Source: Prolixibacteraceae bacterium (GTDB lineage: Bacteria > Bacteroidota > Bacteroidia > Bacteroidales > Prolixibacteraceae). From it: DNA of 35,941 nucleotides. The position numbers were made by a program, and so were the translations under genes. The stretch covers positions 1 to 35,941 of the forward strand of contig JABGRN010000058.1 in NCBI GenBank assembly GCA_018648265.1, given 5' to 3'. The notes below the pieces were generated by a model. The model made no database searches. It saw only the letters and a program-made list of their open reading frames with translations, and was not told the origin of the DNA. Shown piece after piece: positions 16,401-22,179 of this stretch. The first letter of the stretch is position 1. Each line of letters begins with the position of its first letter.

Positions 16401-18361
16401 CAGGAACAGCAACTGTAATTTTTGCCAATGGCAACGAAACAGAGACGGTAAATATCTCTGGAACGACTAACTTTTATAATTTAACTTTAACAGATAAAAC
16501 AAACCTTCAACCAACCACAAACAGTATTACCCGTATCGGCGGAAAACTAGGTGCTGACATCAGTTGCTGTATCCTCGATTGCAGTACAAATTCTAATACG
16601 GTAGAATATAATGGAAGTGAAGTGCAAAATGTAATAAATCCAGGCGGCACATACGGTTATCACCATCTTATTTTTAGTGAAAGCGGAAGCAAAACATTAC
16701 CTGAATCTACACTAAAAGTACTTGGAGACCTTACCCTTAATGCGAACCTTTCGGCGAGTGGAAACACAATTTTGATGGCCGGGACAAGTGCCCAAACCAT
16801 AGGTGGAACAAATGCTACAACGTTTAATAATATTACCATTGATAATGCTGTCGGCGTTACACTTGCAAATAGTGCGCTTACAACTATTTCAGGAAGTTTA
16901 CTTATAAACAGTAGTAAGAAATTTGAAATTGCTGCTGCACAAAAGCTTTCAGTAACAGGATCAATTTCCAATAATGCTGGTAATAGTGGTTTCGTTTTAA
17001 ATTCCGATGCAACTGGTACTGCATCATTATTACATAGTACCGATAATGTTTCTGTAACTGCCGAACGTTATGTAGGTGGTGCTGTTGAAAACTGGCATTT
17101 CCTATCTTCACCAGTTTCAGGTCAAAATATAAGTGGCGATTGGTTACCCGCCGGGACCTATGGAAACGGAACCGGATACGATTTATATGTTTGGAATGAA
17201 CCTACAAACTGTTGGATTTATAAATTAAATACTACAGAAACTGTTAACTGGACAACTGTTCATCCTTCAACAGATTTTGTGCCTGGCAAAGGTTACTTGT
17301 ATTCTGTTCAGGCATTAAACCCAACAAAAGAGTTTGCAGGAAATTTAAATAATGGCACTCTTAATTATGGACTTACAATTGATGGTAGTGCTGATTTAAC
17401 ATTGCAAGGATTTAATTTTGTTGGCAATCCTTATCCATCTTCTATTGATTGGAAAGCTGCCTCTGGTTGGACACGTACTAATTTATTGACAAGTGGAAGC
17501 GGTTACGATATGTGGATTTGGAATCCTGCTGCCAGCAATTATGGAGTTTATAATTCAGCAGATGCAAGCGGAGTTGGAACCAATTCGGTCACACAATATA
17601 TTTCGCAAATGCAGGGCTTTTTTGTTAGGGCAGAAAGTGCTGGAAATATTGTTTCAACCAATGATGTCAGGGTACACGATGCTACTACTTTGTGGAAAAG
17701 CGGGCAGATTGTTCCAAATCGACTTTCTGCTGTGGTATATTCGGAAAGCGATCAGACTTTTGATGAAGTGAGATTGTTATTTGGATACCCGGAAAATAGT
17801 GTCGGAACAGCAAAATTATTCAGTCCGGTTGTAACTGCACCGAGTTTGTATTTTCCCGAGGGGGAAGCCAATTTCTCAATAAGATATTTGAGTGACACCG
17901 TTTCAAACCAACAAATATCTCTTCTGTTTAAAGCAGGAAAAGATGGCGATTATACATTTAATTTTAATTTCAATAATGGCGATTTTAGTACTGTAATACT
18001 CGAAGATATGCTGACAGATAAATTTACAGATTTAAGAACTACTCCAAATTACTGGTTTACTGCTAAAGAAACTGACAAAGCAAACCGATTTGTTCTTCAT
18101 TTTAGAAAAATTCAGACACAGGTTAACCAAGAGCTACCTGCCCGAATTTATTCAAGTAATGGTAATGTGGTACTCGATTTAAATGCGGTAAACGAAGTTA
18201 CTGAAGTAAAAATTGTTGATGTGCTTGGAAGAACAATTTTGCAAAAAAGTGTTAATGGAAATACTGTGCATTCTCTGCAAGTGAATACTCCCAGTCAGAT
18301 ATTAATTGTTTTTGCCAAAACTAAAAATGCATTAATAAGTCGTAAAGTATTTGTTAATTGA
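7481..18361 (+). CDS. Giant repetitive beta-helix surface protein with T9SS sorting domain
   Basis: About 3,626 residues from the 7481 start (3,648 from an in-frame ATG at 7415). In order: a signal peptide (~1-31); two tandem ~195-residue beta domains (~33-228 and ~240-437) joined by a proline-rich linker (TEPPPPPTPP); an Asn/Thr/Gly-rich right-handed beta-helix-like region (~443-1200, many NN-I/T-I turns); then three long repeats built from parallel-beta-like stretches and WKGE...ETEWEQ...NWT modules. Residues ~3190-3500 hold the WHFLSSPVSG and NFVGNPYPSSIDW motifs common before T9SS tails. The final ~75 residues match a type A sorting domain (RIYSSNGNVVLDLN ... VKIVDVLGRTIL ... SRKVFVN). 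It is expected to cross the outer membrane by T9SS and be attached to the surface or released. It follows the usher by a few bases, so it is probably co-transcribed. An adhesin role is inferred. Confidence 0.85.
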   Translation: MNLCQAKFKMLIGISLFFMLSIISSAVSGQAASSNYSTQTGTLGTTYSWIDCSSGSNIVSGDDSQAFISWPFSFSFYDNTYTTANSLSVATNGFIRFDGVATTSYSTASAFNLTSTATNLGQIIAMAVYDGKVGDNGGWVKSLVTGTSPNRIFTIEYNNLEIDYNDGRYTDVQVSFYETTNKVVLKLGTDNISKSGVDMGIHSGVSGFFNKWQEVLSGTNTTWIEYTPTEPPPPPTPPAASWNYGMQAGTLGTTYSWIDCSSGNTIVSGDDTQAQINWPFDFNYYDNSYTTANSLNVATNGFIRFDGVASTNYSAASTYNLTSTATNLGQIIAMAVYDGKVGDNGGWVKSLVTGTEPNRIFTIEYNNLEIDYNDNRYADLQVSFYESINKIVLKFGTDNITKSGVDMGLHSGVNDYFNKWQEVQSGTNNTWIEYTPPYVEVESTTGTSSAYYFTLKGAFDKINDGTHQGDISIKIKHSTTEPATAVLNGSEGVANYSSINIYPTETGLSISGDLTAPLIDLNGADNVTIDGRVNATGTTKDLNIINTSTGSVTGTSAIRFINDASSNTVKYCTIKSSETRATSGIIFFSTTTETTGNDNNTIEFNDITNAVDANRPVNAIYSLGTVGKDNSENIISNNNIFDFLKHASASKGIFLSSNTTAWTIDGNSFYETSSFSPTGTVTFEVIKIDNVSGNGFIVSNNYIGGTAAQCGGTAWTKTNSTNNLFRAIYLEVGTTVASSVQNNTIQNFNWSNSGIANWLGIKVVEGDVNIGTSTGNTIGAITGTNSISVTGGTNGQTIYGIRLESTGEINCNNNSIGSLTGLTTATYSTHIYGIYLAGSAVINITNNTIGSTSTASSIYASSASTANVQKVYGIYSLNTGTTDIHENTISNLKNNTSNTAVGTRGLINGIYVKNGTNEVCHNTIRDISIANASTSTWTPSAVGLFLDSGTDAQLIHNNLVYNISNTYSSFTGCVVGLYSRNSLGSSAGDVNANFIRSISVNGSSSGAKIYGIYENTDNVTYSNNIISLGGTTSSEMFGIYDVGNTGKSVDFFFNTIYLSGTNSGSEKSYAIRYNTNNNNRDLRNNILFNARSGGIGGHYSIYYDATGGTFTADYNDYYVSGIGGVIGYYGGDKSTLALLQTGTSQDANSLNTDPLFASAGGTNSSDYITSASLTGVTGTGITADFDDVTRNNPPKMGALEVSVSFIWQGNTSTDFATATNWQNGTVPSDGADILFATTPANDCYLDQARTLKDITNTSTKKFNVNGKQFTLTGDMLSATANQIDATAASSEVIFAGLVAQSIPTGVFVSNTVDALTLNNSHGLIQNGDIIVPTTLTLTIGEYSIGANTLTINGAISTSSGTLNGGSTSNIVLGGSGASTILPVVSLNNLTLNRANGISLGGDVTVAGILALTAGTLTIGANTFTISGSSPTRVSGNIDASNSSATMVLTNPSTITCPESIFTNSINNFTINGAGISACCSCTINGILNLQSANPSSTMGTLDMGTNTLTMGENATTIGIGDVTGIVKREHTFSTNTEYSFGSQYTTFTFIDANTKPTWISVKISIGAVPTWSPWTPAPNGKVKRLYQVASSDNASTAQTNINMRYLPTELDATYNDETKLIFWHKMTGYESGAPHEHGKSNQDFANHTIGVTGLAFGTAATTDLDDSQIAIAYSVTTKNTWKGEVVGHETEWEQAQNWTSGHVPLSTEEVLIPGGLTYYPSLTAAASAVAKTIEIEIGASITANSYDITVSGFGGAWINLGTFNAGTGKVIFNHGVSAEIVTIAGVTNFYDIEVGVNTSMQPVPGNILRIAGAGTADITSLVDFSAIENTVEWNGANQTIVNPTGIGGGTGYYNLILSGSGTKTMPGTALGVNGDFTLSGTATATAASAFSVAGNLKIEDGAIFASGAFNHIVGGNFDNSGTFTTTSGTIITLSSSSAQSILGTTATSFEKLTINNSAGVNIYTDVTVNNTLTLTSGNLNVGATTLTLNGDAIKTSGFINVSTLSSLAFGGTTTFSPGVTLFPTPPNINNLTINRTGGVQLCCDFTINGVLNLQSANPSGILGTLDMGTNTLNMGENATTIGIGDVTGIIRREHTFTTNTEYTFGSQYTTIDFIDGNLTPTWISLKVTIGSVPTWSPWSPAPNGKVKRLYQVACSDNSSTALTDINMRYLLSELDATYNDESKLVFWHKMTGYASGAPHEHGKATQDFTNHSVGVIGLIFGSSATTDLEDSQIAMAYSVTTKNTWKGEVSGHETEWEQSQNWTAGTVPVSTDEVLIPGGLTYYPSLTASANAVAKTLEIETGASITANSFTITISGAGGAWINDGTFTPGTSTVSFNHGVSNEIVTVAGITNFYNVLIGANTSLVPVPGCTFRIAGAASGTPTSQADWSAVNSTVEWNGVNQNINNPQGIGGNSGYYNLILSGSGTKTMPSSAMTIHGDFNTSGTTSATAADSIIVLGNTSIGSGSTFATGSFHHLLGGNFENNGTFTPTTGGNVTFVGTTAQTISGSSTTSFDSLCINNSLGVSMASNVNVNNVLGFSGGLLSVGSNTLGINGTIFNASGYIEVSSVSSLSFGGTSAITINDNLFSGDATINNLTINRSGGVTLGNESMTVNGTVNLAAGTFIIEANTLSMAGNSPTRTSGNIDVSNAAALIEFTNTSAITLPAYVFNGNVNNMTINGTGGVTAGSDITMNGILNLQSANPSSIKGSLDMSNNTLIMGADATTIGIGDVIGIVKRSHTFNIAQDYDFGNQFTTLNFLGVSGSTLPNWISCKIEIGNAPSWRSVGVRRFYSFAQDGGDDRVTSKLHYLDSELNVSETDESKLLFWSGYFGPTFENAVIGGKSINDENDNWIELQGMPIDLLALSALDSKQLGLSYTNISTITWTGIGTAAYAGDWSMPGNWTGGVPTSEDDVLIPNPLPDGNFGYPDKNSLTSVYPSEAKTIEIESGASLSSTDYDITVYGNGNAWVNNGTFTAGTATVIFANGNETETVNISGTTNFYNLTLTDKTNLQPTTNSITRIGGKLGADISCCILDCSTNSNTVEYNGSEVQNVINPGGTYGYHHLIFSESGSKTLPESTLKVLGDLTLNANLSASGNTILMAGTSAQTIGGTNATTFNNITIDNAVGVTLANSALTTISGSLLINSSKKFEIAAAQKLSVTGSISNNAGNSGFVLNSDATGTASLLHSTDNVSVTAERYVGGAVENWHFLSSPVSGQNISGDWLPAGTYGNGTGYDLYVWNEPTNCWIYKLNTTETVNWTTVHPSTDFVPGKGYLYSVQALNPTKEFAGNLNNGTLNYGLTIDGSADLTLQGFNFVGNPYPSSIDWKAASGWTRTNLLTSGSGYDMWIWNPAASNYGVYNSADASGVGTNSVTQYISQMQGFFVRAESAGNIVSTNDVRVHDATTLWKSGQIVPNRLSAVVYSESDQTFDEVRLLFGYPENSVGTAKLFSPVVTAPSLYFPEGEANFSIRYLSDTVSNQQISLLFKAGKDGDYTFNFNFNNGDFSTVILEDMLTDKFTDLRTTPNYWFTAKETDKANRFVLHFRKIQTQVNQELPARIYSSNGNVVLDLNAVNEVTEVKIVDVLGRTILQKSVNGNTVHSLQVNTPSQILIVFAKTKNALISRKVFVN
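7578..8791 (+). repeat. Tandem duplication of a ~590-bp domain-coding unit
   Basis: Two copies, about 7578-8163 and 8199-8791, encode nearly identical ~195-residue domains (GTLGTTYSWIDCSSG, ATNGFIRFDGVA, NLGQIIAMAVYDGKVGDNGG, WIEYTP in both). A proline-rich linker separates them. Long stretches of DNA identity, including the segment that encodes NLGQIIAMAVYDGK, suggest recent duplication or gene conversion. Confidence 0.88.
11879..17000 (+). repeat. Three long degenerate repeats (1.7-1.9 kb period) in the giant gene
   Basis: The marker encoding LNLQSANPS begins at 11940, 13631 and 15562, giving periods of 1,691 and 1,931 bp. Each copy continues with GTLDMGTNTL-like, TTIGIGDV and REHTF/RSHTF sequence. 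Copies one and two also share PTWSPW, WHKMTGY, GAPHEHGK and WKGE. The third copy diverges after the first ~120 residues but regains the YPS...AKTIEIE...GAWVN...GTFTAGT segment. The longer second period contains an extra block resembling the sequence just before copy one (PTR-SGNID). Confidence 0.85.
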
Positions 18362-18388
18362 AGTTTTGTGCATCAAATTTTAAAAATA

Positions 18389-18415
18389 AAAACCGGAGCA
18401 ACTTACCCCGGTTTT
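18389..18415. terminator. Bidirectional terminator between giant gene and gnd
   Basis: AAAACCGG (18389-18396) and CCGGTTTT (18408-18415) form a perfect 8-bp stem with an 11-base loop. A-rich sequence on one side and T-rich on the other allow it to end transcription from both converging genes. Confidence 0.75.
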
Positions 18416-18440
18416 CTTATTAAAATCTAGTTGGTATAGA

Positions 18441-19895
18441 TTACACGTTGTAAGTTGAAGATGCAGTATCTCCTCCACGACCAGTCCAATTGGTGTGGAA
18501 AAACTCTTTACGTGGTTTGTCAATTCGTTCGTATGTGTGTGCGCCAAAATAATCGCGTTGTGCTTGTAATAAATTAGCAGGTAATCTTTCGCTCCGGAAA
18601 CCATCGAAATAACAAAGTGCCGATGTTAATGCCGGAACAGGAACTCCATTTTCTAAAGCTGTTGCGCAAACACGTCGCCATCCAGCCTGAGCTTCTTCTA
18701 CTTTTTGTTTGAAGAATGGGTCAAGCAATAAGTTTGGTAATTCTGGATTGCCATCAAATGCATCTTTAATGTTACCTAAAAATACCGATCGGATGATACA
18801 ACCACCACGCCACATTAATGCGATTCCACCGTAATTAAGGGTCCATCCATATTCTTTTGCAGCTTCCATCATTAAGTTGTAACCTTGTGCGTACGAAATA
18901 ATTTTAGCTCCTAACAATGCACTTTCAATGTCTTTTACAAATTGAACTTTATCGCCTTTAAATGCAGGTTTAGGTCCGTTAATTACTTTTGATGCCTGAA
19001 CACGCAAATCTTTTTGTGCAGAAAGACAACGTGCAAAAACAGATTCGCCAATTAACGTTAATGGAATACCCAGGTCGAGGGCAGAAATACCAGTCCATTT
19101 TCCAGTACCTTTTTGACCGGCAGTATCGAGAATCATTTCAACGGTTTCTTCGCCATTTTCATCTTTATATCCTAAAATATCACGAGTAATTTCAATCAGA
19201 TAACTGTCCAAAATTCCTTCGTTCCATTCTTTGAAAACTTCATGCATTTCGTCGTTGTTCATTCCCAATAATTCTTTCATTAATTGGTAAGCTTCGGTAA
19301 TAATTTGCATGTCGCCATACTCAATTCCGTTGTGAACCATTTTTACAAAGTGTCCGGCACCGCCTTCGCCAACCCAGTCGCAACATGCATCGCCACTTTC
19401 AACTTTCGCAGAAATCGCCTGGAAAATATCTTTTACTGCTGGCCAAGCTGCTGGCGAACCACCTGGCATAATCGAAGGACCTAACAATGCGCCTTCTTCA
19501 CCACCCGATACTCCTGTTCCAATAAAAAGAAATCCTTTACTCTCAACATATTTTGTGCGGCGCACTGAATCAGGGAAATGCGAATTCCCACCATCGATAA
19601 TAATATCTCCGGGTTCGAGGTGTGGCATAACTAATTCAATAAAATCATCGATAGGTTTACCCGCTTTTACGAGCATCATAACTTTGCGGGGTTTTTCCAA
19701 CGAAGCACAAAGTTCTTCAATAGAATGGGCTCCGATAAAGTTTTTATCAGCTCCGCGACCATTCATAAAATCGTCGACTTTCGAAACTGTTCTGTTAAAC
19801 ACTCCAACGGTAAAACCTTTACTTTCCATGTTTAATACCAGATTTTCGCCCATTACGGCTAATCCTATTAATCCAATGTCAGCTAATTTTTTCAT
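18441..19895 (-). CDS. gnd: 6-phosphogluconate dehydrogenase, decarboxylating
   Basis: A 484-residue cytosolic enzyme of the oxidative pentose phosphate pathway. It converts 6-phosphogluconate and NADP+ to ribulose 5-phosphate, CO2 and NADPH. The N-terminal Rossmann motif (IGLIGLAVMGENLVLNM) is followed by FNRT, the GGNSHFPD motif, SGGEEGALLGPSIMPGG and the active-site VKMVHNGIEYGDMQ segment. The C-terminal all-helical domain has AQKDLRVQASKV and ends in a Thr/Gly-rich tail (GRGGDTASSTYNV). Length is typical of the family and complete. It is transcribed toward the giant gene and faces the shared terminator. Upstream lie three degenerate copies of a palindromic repeat, so it may have its own promoter. 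It belongs to central metabolism and need not be part of the sugar-acid locus further upstream. Confidence 0.96.
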   Translation of the reverse strand: MKKLADIGLIGLAVMGENLVLNMESKGFTVGVFNRTVSKVDDFMNGRGADKNFIGAHSIEELCASLEKPRKVMMLVKAGKPIDDFIELVMPHLEPGDIIIDGGNSHFPDSVRRTKYVESKGFLFIGTGVSGGEEGALLGPSIMPGGSPAAWPAVKDIFQAISAKVESGDACCDWVGEGGAGHFVKMVHNGIEYGDMQIITEAYQLMKELLGMNNDEMHEVFKEWNEGILDSYLIEITRDILGYKDENGEETVEMILDTAGQKGTGKWTGISALDLGIPLTLIGESVFARCLSAQKDLRVQASKVINGPKPAFKGDKVQFVKDIESALLGAKIISYAQGYNLMMEAAKEYGWTLNYGGIALMWRGGCIIRSVFLGNIKDAFDGNPELPNLLLDPFFKQKVEEAQAGWRRVCATALENGVPVPALTSALCYFDGFRSERLPANLLQAQRDYFGAHTYERIDKPRKEFFHTNWTGRGGDTASSTYNV

Positions 19896-19926
19896 TTTGA
19901 TTTTTATTTATAATTGTTGTTTTTTG

Positions 19927-20316
19927 AACCACATAGTCACATTAGGACACATAGTATTCTGTTGGTTTCTATGTGCCTATTGTGGTTGTTTTTTATCTCA
20001 ATATATATTTTAAATTTAATCAATATTTAATGTAACTTGTTTAAAATGATTTATTTGTGTGCGAAATCTTTTAAATGTTTTTTTTATTTTTGAACCAAAT
20101 AGTCACATTAGGACACATAGTATTCTACTGATTTCTATGTGCCTGTTATGGTTGATTTTCATTTCAATTCAACTTGTTTATAATGATTTACTTGCCTGAG
20201 AAATCCTTTAATTGCTCGATTCATTTTGCTTTTACATATAATTGTAGTTTTTTGAACCACATAGTCACATTAGGACACATAGTATTTCTATTGTGTTCTA
20301 TGTGCCTATTGTGGTT
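19927..20316. repeat. Three AACCACATAG-type palindromic repeats in degenerate tandem units
   Basis: The 420-base gap between gnd and pdxB consists mostly of repeats. Copies of ~61 bp lie at 19927-19987, 20093-20153 and 20255-20316. Each begins with AACCACATAGTCACATTAGG (or AACCAAATAG) and ends CTATGTGCCTATTGTGGTT or a variant. The two ends are imperfect inverted repeats, and the left arm iterates CACATAG-like heptamers. The spacers also match one another (ACTTGTTTAAAATGATTTA versus ACTTGTTTATAATGATTTA), so the unit is ~160 bp and was tandemly duplicated. No coding sequence is seen here. Irregular, degenerate spacers rule out a CRISPR array. Confidence 0.8.
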
Positions 20317-21440
20317 TATATTATTTTAAATCCAAGTTTTTTTAGTTTATCCAAAGTCCCTCTCTCAATATTCTTTGCTTTAATTGTATAAGAATCGAAT
20401 TCCCTTCTTACCGGATAATCTCCTCTTAATTGTTCAAATAAATGTGGCGAATCTTTTAAATTATCATCATCAATTTCAATATCGTATGTTGAAAGTATTG
20501 CTTCTGCAAGTACGGAATATTCACGTCGTTGGTTTCCATCAATTTCAAATTCTGTTTTTTCCGGAAGGTCAACACCAGTCGGTTCCCAATCGTCAATTCC
20601 TAAATTAAAGAATCTGCTAATTGCCTGAATACTCATTTTGGTGCCATTTGCTTTTCCGTCTTTTGAATAACCGGCAATGTGTGGAGTTCCGTAATCAGAT
20701 TGGTTAAGTAATTCCAAATCCAACTTGGGCTCATTTTTCCAACAGTCGATAATAAATCCTGAAATATCTCCAGCTTCTTTTGCATTGTACACTGCATTAG
20801 AATCAAAAACTTCTCCCCGGCACGAATTTATTAGTAAAGGTGTTTTATTTAGGTTTTGAAGAAAATCCTCATTCACCAAATGATAAGTTGCATCTTCTCC
20901 ATCCATATTTAGCGGAACATGAAAAGTAATAATATCTGCTTCCTTCTGAATTGTTTCTAATGCAACAAACTTTTCTGAACCTTCATTTCGTTCACGCGGA
21001 GGGTCATTCAAAAGAACTTTCATTCCAAGAATCTCGCAGGTTTTTGCCACTCTTGAACCTACTTGTCCAACACCAACTATTCCAATTGTTTTGTCTTTTA
21101 AGTCGAACCTTTTTCGCATAGAAAAAGAAAACAGCGCAGATGAAATATATTGATTCACACTTTCAGCATTGCAACCCGGGGCGTTGGTCCATTCAATTCC
21201 AGCTTTATTACAATAATCTGTATCAATGTGGTCGAAACCGATTGTAGCAGTCGCAATGAACTTTACTTTTGAACCTTCCAATAATTCTTTATTGCAGATT
21301 GTCCTTGTGCGTGTAATAATTGCATCGGCGTCTTTTACCACTTCGGAAGTAGTATCGTTTCCAGGCAGATAAATTACATCGGCAAAGGGTTCTAAAGCTC
21401 CTTCAATATACGGTATTTTATTGTCGATTATAACCTTCAT
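20316..21440 (-). CDS. pdxB: 4-phosphoerythronate dehydrogenase (PdxB)
   Basis: A 374-residue D-2-hydroxyacid dehydrogenase family enzyme. It oxidises 4-phospho-D-erythronate to 2-oxo-3-hydroxy-4-phosphobutanoate in the DXP-independent branch of pyridoxal phosphate synthesis. The start MKVIIDNKIPYIEGALEPFADV is characteristic of PdxB, as are ATATIGFDHIDTDYC and APGCNAESVNQYI. The NAD-binding GIVGVGQVGSRVA lies at ~122-134, and the catalytic-region NSCRGEVFD and PHIAGYSKDGKANGT follow. The C-terminal ~90 residues are the PdxB-specific dimerisation domain, so the protein is full length. The stop codon abuts a copy of the palindromic repeat, and a degenerate copy of the first 18 codons lies ~75 bases upstream. 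Confidence 0.93.
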   Translation of the reverse strand: MKVIIDNKIPYIEGALEPFADVIYLPGNDTTSEVVKDADAIITRTRTICNKELLEGSKVKFIATATIGFDHIDTDYCNKAGIEWTNAPGCNAESVNQYISSALFSFSMRKRFDLKDKTIGIVGVGQVGSRVAKTCEILGMKVLLNDPPRERNEGSEKFVALETIQKEADIITFHVPLNMDGEDATYHLVNEDFLQNLNKTPLLINSCRGEVFDSNAVYNAKEAGDISGFIIDCWKNEPKLDLELLNQSDYGTPHIAGYSKDGKANGTKMSIQAISRFFNLGIDDWEPTGVDLPEKTEFEIDGNQRREYSVLAEAILSTYDIEIDDDNLKDSPHLFEQLRGDYPVRREFDSYTIKAKNIERGTLDKLKKLGFKII

Positions 21441-21450
21441 TTTTTAGTTA

Positions 21451-21480
21451 AACCACATAGGCACATTAGAACACATTAGT
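21451..21480. repeat. Half copy of the AACCACATAG repeat
   Basis: Only the left arm is present (AACCACATAGGCACATTAGA then ACACATTAGT), just upstream of the pdxB start. It is followed by a degenerate duplicate of the pdxB 5' end and then by another repeat, indicating a tandem duplication of 'pdxB start plus repeat'. Confidence 0.6.
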
Positions 21481-21515
21481 AAACTTTTATAAAACTTAAA
21501 AAGAATCAGTAAAAA

Positions 21516-21569
21516 AGGTTTCAGTACTCCTTTTATATATGGTATTTTAATATCTGTTAATATCTTCAT
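21516..21569 (-). pseudogene. Duplicated 5' fragment of pdxB
   Basis: On the minus strand from 21569 the sequence reads MKILTDIKIPYIKGVLKP, against MKVIIDNKIPYIEGALEP at the real pdxB start. The similarity stops after 18 codons; the open frame then runs through unrelated sequence and a half repeat to a stop at 21444. It is a remnant of a ~130 bp duplication covering the pdxB start and the adjacent repeat. It might still be translated as a 41-residue peptide, for which there is no evidence. Confidence 0.7.
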
Positions 21570-21581
21570 TTTTTCTAGGTG

Positions 21582-21636
21582 AACCACATTAATTCAAATA
21601 GGTTTTCTATTGTGTTCTAATGTGTCTACTGTGGTT
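21582..21636. repeat. AACCACATAG-type palindromic repeat (diverged copy)
   Basis: Begins AACCACATTAATTCAAATAG and ends TTCTAATGTGTCTACTGTGGTT-like. The right arm is better preserved than the left. It lies between the pdxB fragment and the GxxExxY gene. Confidence 0.65.
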
Positions 21637-21646
21637 TTTTGTTATT

Positions 21647-22063
21647 TCAGTAACCTTTTGGTAAATCTTTAAAATATTCAGTTACAAAAGTTTTCTGTCC
21701 TTCCTTAAATATGTTTGTACAATTAAAATTAATTAATATTCCTTTCGGCTTTTTTAAAAGTTTTAAATAGGTTAAAAGTTGAGCTTCGTGAACAGGAAGA
21801 AAAAAATCAACTGTTTTTAGCTCAATAATTACTAAATCATTTACAAGTAAATCGAGACGTAAATTACAATCTAAATCCAATCCCCTAAAATTTATGGGGA
21901 CACTTTGTTGCCGGCTAACAATAAACCCATTTTCAATTAAAAGATGTTCCAAACATTTTTCATAAACACTTTCTAACAAACCTGGTCCCAGTTCTTTATG
22001 AACTTCAATGGCAGAACCTATAATTTTATAGGTTAAATCATTTATTTCTTTCTGAGTTATCAT
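21647..22063 (-). CDS. GxxExxY family protein
   Basis: A 138-residue protein with the signature G28-L-L-E31-S-V-Y34 (GPGLLESVYEKCL) after a helical start (MITQKEINDLTYKIIGSAIEVHKELG). Downstream, D71, E81 and K83 (RLDLLVNDLVIIELKTV) match the D...ExK core of the PD-(D/E)xK nuclease fold, to which this family is related. It ends with the typical ILINFNC ... segment and is full length for the family. Such genes are widespread and often occur in multiple copies in Bacteroidota. Their cellular role is not established; a nuclease activity is only suggested by the fold. It sits between two palindromic repeats, separate from the metabolic genes around it, and may be a mobile or repeat-associated cargo gene. 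Confidence 0.9.
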   Translation of the reverse strand: MITQKEINDLTYKIIGSAIEVHKELGPGLLESVYEKCLEHLLIENGFIVSRQQSVPINFRGLDLDCNLRLDLLVNDLVIIELKTVDFFLPVHEAQLLTYLKLLKKPKGILINFNCTNIFKEGQKTFVTEYFKDLPKGY

Positions 22064-22113
22064 TTCTCTACAATACTTTATCAGTTCTTTAAACTATTAT
22101 TAAGTCTTTTTTG

Positions 22114-22179
22114 AACCACAATAGTCACATTAGTTCACATAAGTTTTTTTCTATTATGTTCTATGTGCCTATTGTGGTT
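22114..22179. repeat. AACCACATAG-type palindromic repeat overlapping the end of an oxidoreductase gene
   Basis: AACCACAATAGTCACATTAG at the left and CTATGTGCCTATTGTGGTT at the right, with 19-base arms that are imperfect inverted repeats. The right arm overlaps the 3' end of the minus-strand Gfo/Idh gene and supplies its last two or three codons and TAG stop. Confidence 0.8.

Noticed and set aside
19927-20316. CRISPR array
   Set aside because: The repeats are 61 bp, degenerate and palindromic, the spacers resemble each other, and no cas gene is present.
18441-21440. gnd and pdxB as part of the sugar-acid catabolic operon
   Set aside because: They serve the pentose phosphate and vitamin B6 pathways and are separated by repeat-filled gaps, so the linkage is probably incidental.
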